Assembly: GCA_027488975.1 (NCBI GenBank)
Contig: JAIYAQ010000005.1
Location: forward strand, 19,440-83,439
Origin: Cyanobium sp. E1_MAG_00006
GTDB taxonomy: Bacteria > Cyanobacteriota > Cyanobacteriia > PCC-6307 > Cyanobiaceae
DNA: 64,000 nt
Reading direction: 5' to 3'
Of this stretch, positions 60,372 to 64,000 are shown piece after piece. Numbering within the stretch: the stretch's first letter is position 1; each line of letters begins with the position of its first letter. Position numbers and translations under genes: made by a program. The notes under the pieces were generated by a model. That model was given only the letters and a program-made list of their open reading frames with translations, was not told the DNA's origin and searched no databases.

Positions 60372-61370
60372 ATGGCTGAGCGCTGGAGTCCCGATCACCT
60401 GCGCCTGCACCGGCTGCTGCTGAGCCGGCCGGCGCTGCTGCCCCAGGGCAGCCCGCTGCTGCTGGCGGTGTCCGGCGGACAGGACTCGATGGCCCTGCTG
60501 GCGCTGCTGGGGGATCTCTGCCGGCTGCACCACTGGTCGCTGGCGCTCTGGCACGGCGACCACCGCTGGCGCGCCGACTCCGCCCAGCAGGCCAGCGAAC
60601 TGGCCGACTGGGCCCGCGAGCAGGACCTGCCCCTGACGATTGACGTCTGGAGCGAACCCGAACCCGGTGAAGCCGCCGCCCGGGACTGGCGCTACAAGCG
60701 CCTGACGCACCAGGCCCAACGCGTGGGTGCCCAGCGGGTGGTGACCGGCCACACCGCCAGCGACCGGGCGGAAACGCTGCTGTTGCAGCTGGCCCGGGGC
60801 AGCCACCGCCGCGGCCTCTCCGGCCCACAGGCCCTGCGCCCCCTGGCGGGGGAGCTGCAGCTGGCCCGTCCACTGCTGGAGTTCAGCCGTGCGGACACCA
60901 GCCGCATCTGCCGGGAGCTGAACCTGCCGTTGTGGCTGGATGCCAGCAACGACAATCCGGCTTTCGCGCGCAACCGCATCCGCCTGGAGGTGCTGCCGGT
61001 GCTGGAACAGCTGCATCCCGGGGCCGGCCGCAGGATCTGCGCCCTGAGCGAACGGCTGGCCGAGGAGGAGGAGACCATGGCCGAACTGACCGATCTGGCC
61101 CTGGAGGGGCTGATCAAGGCAGCGCCGGAACCGGCAGGAAGCCTGAACCGCCAGACCCTGATGGCGCTGAAACCGGCCGCGCAACGCCGCCTGCTGCAGC
61201 GGTGGCTGGAGCGGACGGGCGGACCAGCCCTCACAGCCCGCCAACTGGAGGAGCTGCGGGGCCAGCTGGAGCCGCAGTGGGGGCCTGGCCGGCGCAGCCT
61301 GGCCGGCGGAAGGGTTCTGCACTGGGACCGGCAGCGCCTGTGGCTGGCGGAGGCGGAGCAGCTGCCCTAA
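60372..61370 (+). CDS. tilS: tRNA(Ile)-lysidine synthase
   Basis: Converts the wobble C of tRNA-Ile(CAU) to lysidine. 332 aa from ATG 60372 (MAERWSPDHLRLHRLLLSRP). It has the PP-loop AVSGGQDSMALLALL, WHGDHRWRADSAQQA and TGHTASDRAETLLLQLARGS. The length suits the shorter class lacking the long C-terminal domains of the E. coli enzyme. Confidence 0.95.
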   Translation: MAERWSPDHLRLHRLLLSRPALLPQGSPLLLAVSGGQDSMALLALLGDLCRLHHWSLALWHGDHRWRADSAQQASELADWAREQDLPLTIDVWSEPEPGEAAARDWRYKRLTHQAQRVGAQRVVTGHTASDRAETLLLQLARGSHRRGLSGPQALRPLAGELQLARPLLEFSRADTSRICRELNLPLWLDASNDNPAFARNRIRLEVLPVLEQLHPGAGRRICALSERLAEEEETMAELTDLALEGLIKAAPEPAGSLNRQTLMALKPAAQRRLLQRWLERTGGPALTARQLEELRGQLEPQWGPGRRSLAGGRVLHWDRQRLWLAEAEQLP

Positions 61371-61401
61371 ACAGGGACCCTGACGCGGCACGGCAGCAGC
61401 G

Positions 61402-62316
61402 ATGAGCGGTTCCCTGGAGGAGGCCTATGTGGCCGTGGAGCGGGCCTACGGCCAGGGAGACTTCGCCACCGCCCTGCAACTGGCCGTAGCGCTGCGCCCC
61501 CAGGTGCAGGCAGGACGGCCCGACCTGCTGGATCAGCGCCTGCAGCTGCTGCTCGGCCACATTCATCTCTACGGACTGAACCAGCCCGGCCCGGCGGCAA
61601 CGGCCTATGCGGCCGTTCTGGAGAGCTGCAACGAACCCGCTTACCGCGACCTGGCCAGCCAGGGGCTGGATCTGAGCCGGCAGCAACTGGCTGCCGCACC
61701 CGGCGGCGCGCCGGAAACGGCAGGGGCAACACCCTGGGAACCAGCCGCGCCAGGAACAGCGGCGGGGGACCTCGCCGGCACACCCGGTGTCAGCCAGGCC
61801 AGCCCACAGCCCCAGAACGCCGTGGCTTTGCCAGCCACCCCCTGGCTGAGTCAGCTGCAGGATCCCCAGCTGGCCCTGCAGCAGATCCAGACCGCTCCGG
61901 CCGCCGTGGCGACCCCGGCCACAACGGAGCCTGCTCCGGAAGTCCAACCCGAGGGGCCCCTCGCCGCAACCGAAGCCGTGGCCGAGGCTCAGCCCATGGC
62001 GGGCAGCAGCGATCTCGCCGTTCAGCCGGCCGATGAGCCCGGACCGGCAGCCCACACAGAGCCGATGCCAGACCCCCTGCCAGACCCCGAGGCGATCATC
62101 CCGGTGGTGGTGACCGTTGAAGAGGACATCCCGGCCGAACAGGAGGCTGTGGAGGTCTCAGCCACCGCTAACGCTGAGGGCATGGCGGCAGCTGAGGGCG
62201 TTGCGGTGCCGGAGACCCTGGCTGAACCAGTACAAGCACGCTTCAGCGAGGAGGAGTGGGCCAAGCTCAGCCGCGGGCTGCTGCTGGTGGAACTGAGCAG
62301 CAGCCAGGAGACTTGA
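61402..62316 (+). CDS. Ala/Pro/Glu-rich protein with helical N-terminus, unknown function
   Basis: 304 aa. The first 95 residues look like a TPR-like helical repeat domain (MSGSLEEAYVAVERAYGQGD, LGHIHLYGLNQPGPAATAYA). The middle 170 residues are low-complexity, rich in Ala, Pro, Glu and Thr. A short conserved-looking end, RFSEEEWAKLSRGLLLVEL, closes it. It is 31 bp after tilS. Perhaps a cytoplasmic adaptor; no function assigned. Confidence 0.7.
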   Translation: MSGSLEEAYVAVERAYGQGDFATALQLAVALRPQVQAGRPDLLDQRLQLLLGHIHLYGLNQPGPAATAYAAVLESCNEPAYRDLASQGLDLSRQQLAAAPGGAPETAGATPWEPAAPGTAAGDLAGTPGVSQASPQPQNAVALPATPWLSQLQDPQLALQQIQTAPAAVATPATTEPAPEVQPEGPLAATEAVAEAQPMAGSSDLAVQPADEPGPAAHTEPMPDPLPDPEAIIPVVVTVEEDIPAEQEAVEVSATANAEGMAAAEGVAVPETLAEPVQARFSEEEWAKLSRGLLLVELSSSQET

Positions 62317-62339
62317 GCCCCCGCACCTGAACGCCGGCC

Positions 62340-64000
62340 TCAGCTGGCGGCGGAACGGCGGCGGCGAGTGCGGCCGGCGATCTCCGGCTCGGGCGCGGGT
62401 GCGGGTGCAGCCACAGCTGCCGCGGCAGCCGGTGCCGCCACTGCGGCAGGCCCCGGGGTAGGAGCTGCTGCTACGGCTGCCAGCTCACGACGGGGTTGGG
62501 GTGCACGATCACCGCCGCGCTCACTCCGGTCACGCCCTCCATCGCGACCTCCATCACGGCCACCGCCGCGGCCACCGCGTTGCGCCGGACGGCTATCAGG
62601 CTCGGCATCGGCGCGGCCCTTGTAGGCCGGAGTGCCGCCGGGCGCCGGCTGCACCAGGCAGATGATCAGCGGCTCCACCTGCAGCTCGCGGCGCAGACGA
62701 CGCTGCAGGCCCAGCTCGATCTCGCGCTGGACGCCCATCCAGTCCACGTCAGGGGCGCTGCCGCCGCTGTTGCGCGAGAGCTGCTGCCAGCGGTTCTCCA
62801 GCACCCAGGTGATCTCACGCTCGGTCCAGAGGCTGAGCTTGCGGGGATCGGCGGCCGTGACGACACCGCGCAGATTCACCCGTGGCGGAGCGGCCATCAC
62901 CCCGTCGGTGCTGATCACCGCCAGCATGGTGATCACACCGTCTTCGGCCAACTGCTGGCGCTCCTTGAGCACCCGGGCATCGACGATGCCGTTACGGGAC
63001 GCATCGAGCAGCTCGATGCCGGCTTTCACCGGCTCGCCCTTGCCGATCGAATCGGCGGTGAGCTCCACCACATCACCGTTATCGATGATCAAGGTGTTCT
63101 CCACGGGGATACCCATGGAGTGACCCGTTTTGGAGTGGGCCACGAGCATGCGGTGCTCGCCGTGCACGGGCACGAAATACTTGGGCTTGGTGAGGGCCAG
63201 CATCAGCTTCTGGTCTTCCTGGAAGCCGTGGCCAGACACGTGAATGCCTTCACCCTTGCCGTAGACCACCTTGGCCCCAAGCATCATCAGCCGGTCGATG
63301 GTGTTCACCACGGAGATGGTGTTGCCGGGGATCGGACTGGCCGAGAAGATGATCGTGTCGGTGCTCTTCACCTGCACCTGAGGGTGTTCACCGCGGGAGA
63401 TGCGGCTCAGGGCAGCGAGGGGTTCGCCCTGGCTGCCGGTCATCAGCAGCAGGGTTTCGCGATCGGGCAGATCACGGATCTGCTTGATCGGCACGAACAG
63501 ATCATCAGGAGCGCGCATGTAGCCGAGCTCGCGTGCTTTGGCGATCACATTCAGCATCGAACGGCCCAGCAGGCCAACCTTGCGGCCGTTCTTGAGGGCG
63601 AGCTCAAGAATCATCGACACCCGGTGGATCGAGCTGGCAAAGGTGGTGATGATCACCCGGCCTTCCGCCTGGGAGATGTGGCGATCCAGGCAGGGGAACA
63701 CCGAGCGTTCCGGCGGGCAGAAGCCGGGGATTTCAGCGTTGGTGGAATCGCTGAACAGGCAGAGCACGCCCTGCTCGCCGTAGTGGGCGAGGCGAGCCAT
63801 ATCAAAGGTTTCGCCGTCCACCGGTGTGTGGTCGAACTTGAAGTCGCCGGTGAAGATCACCGTGCCCACCGGTGTGGTGATGGCCAGCGAGAAGCTGTCC
63901 GCCATCGAGTGGGTGTTGCGGATGAACTCCACGGAGAAGTGCTGGCCCACCTTCACCACGTCGCGGGGGGCGACGGTTTCGAGGATGGTGCGATCCATCA
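62340..64000 (-). CDS. rnj: Ribonuclease J (5' part beyond the window)
   Basis: Metallo-beta-lactamase/beta-CASP ribonuclease for mRNA decay and RNA maturation. At least 553 residues are visible, entering at the edge within the lactamase domain: FTGDFKFDHTPVDGETFDMA, LFSDSTNAEIPGFCPPERSV, MTGSQGEPLAALSRISRGEH and FVPVHGEHRMLVAHSKTGHS. After the core comes a C-terminal domain and a tail of about 100 residues with RG-rich repeats (GGRGGGRDGGRDGGRDRSER) and an Ala/Pro stretch ending RTRRRRSAAS. The true start lies past 64000. The tail may bind RNA or partner proteins. Confidence 0.95.
   Translation of the reverse strand, partial: MDRTILETVAPRDVVKVGQHFSVEFIRNTHSMADSFSLAITTPVGTVIFTGDFKFDHTPVDGETFDMARLAHYGEQGVLCLFSDSTNAEIPGFCPPERSVFPCLDRHISQAEGRVIITTFASSIHRVSMILELALKNGRKVGLLGRSMLNVIAKARELGYMRAPDDLFVPIKQIRDLPDRETLLLMTGSQGEPLAALSRISRGEHPQVQVKSTDTIIFSASPIPGNTISVVNTIDRLMMLGAKVVYGKGEGIHVSGHGFQEDQKLMLALTKPKYFVPVHGEHRMLVAHSKTGHSMGIPVENTLIIDNGDVVELTADSIGKGEPVKAGIELLDASRNGIVDARVLKERQQLAEDGVITMLAVISTDGVMAAPPRVNLRGVVTAADPRKLSLWTEREITWVLENRWQQLSRNSGGSAPDVDWMGVQREIELGLQRRLRRELQVEPLIICLVQPAPGGTPAYKGRADAEPDSRPAQRGGRGGGRDGGRDGGRDRSERGGDRAPQPRRELAAVAAAPTPGPAAVAAPAAAAAVAAPAPAPEPEIAGRTRRRRSAAS

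Overview
The window looks like a chromosomal segment of a picocyanobacterium of the Synechococcus/Cyanobium (alpha-cyanobacterial) type. The evidence is the GC-rich coding sequence (about two thirds GC by eye, G/C at third positions) and typical cyanobacterial genes: PsbQ, DUF3134, DUF561/Ycf23, a Tic20-like protein, a group 2 sigma factor, a phytol kinase-like protein and a fused sucrose-phosphate synthase. Species cannot be fixed from the sequence alone. I see no rRNA or tRNA genes, insertion sequences, prophage or CRISPR arrays. Genes are dense, often with overlapping stop/start codons.

Region 1 (1-12.7 kb) is for urea use. The urtA-urtB-urtC transporter genes (minus strand, urtC cut by the window edge) lie next to a full urease set: ureG, ureF, ureE on minus and ureD, ureA, ureB, ureC on plus. 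An NtcA-like promoter precedes urtA and a hairpin with a T-run lies between urtA and urtB. A second, unrelated ABC transporter (ABC_sub_bind family) and a frameshifted small gene sit between ureF and ureG.

Region 2 (12.7-20.6 kb) holds two paralogous PilZ-like genes and then a compact operon: circularly permuted ATP-grasp, alpha-E protein, transglutaminase and DUF2126 protein. This is the best candidate for a poorly understood biochemical system here. A 67-codon ORF follows it, and then a cupin gene with a perfect 14-bp inverted repeat over one of its possible start codons.

Region 3 (20.6-32.6 kb) contains a lipoprotein remnant, a membrane GGDEF protein with a degenerate active site, two siroheme genes (cobA and a CbiX-like chelatase), a PAS-GGDEF-EAL protein overlapping a DsbA-like gene, an MFS transporter, polyphosphate kinase, a sigma factor and a phytol kinase-like gene.

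Region 4 (32.6-53.2 kb) is mostly housekeeping: DAHP synthase, aconitase B, a Phd/VapC toxin-antitoxin pair, a radical SAM protein, an O-antigen ligase-like protein, purU, psbQ, a FAD amino acid oxidase, dnaK, aroE, Tic20-like, rpsF, argG, DUF3134, mraY, purT and an LCP-family protein. PurU releases formate and PurT uses it.

Region 5 (53.2-64 kb) has a sucrose-phosphate synthase whose phosphatase-like domain has lost catalytic residues, a frameshifted methyltransferase, a glycosyltransferase, uvrB, a holin-like membrane protein, DUF561, tilS, an Ala/Pro-rich protein and most of a ribonuclease J with an Arg/Gly-rich tail. Both frameshifts in the window sit at short C runs and both would be repaired by one extra C.
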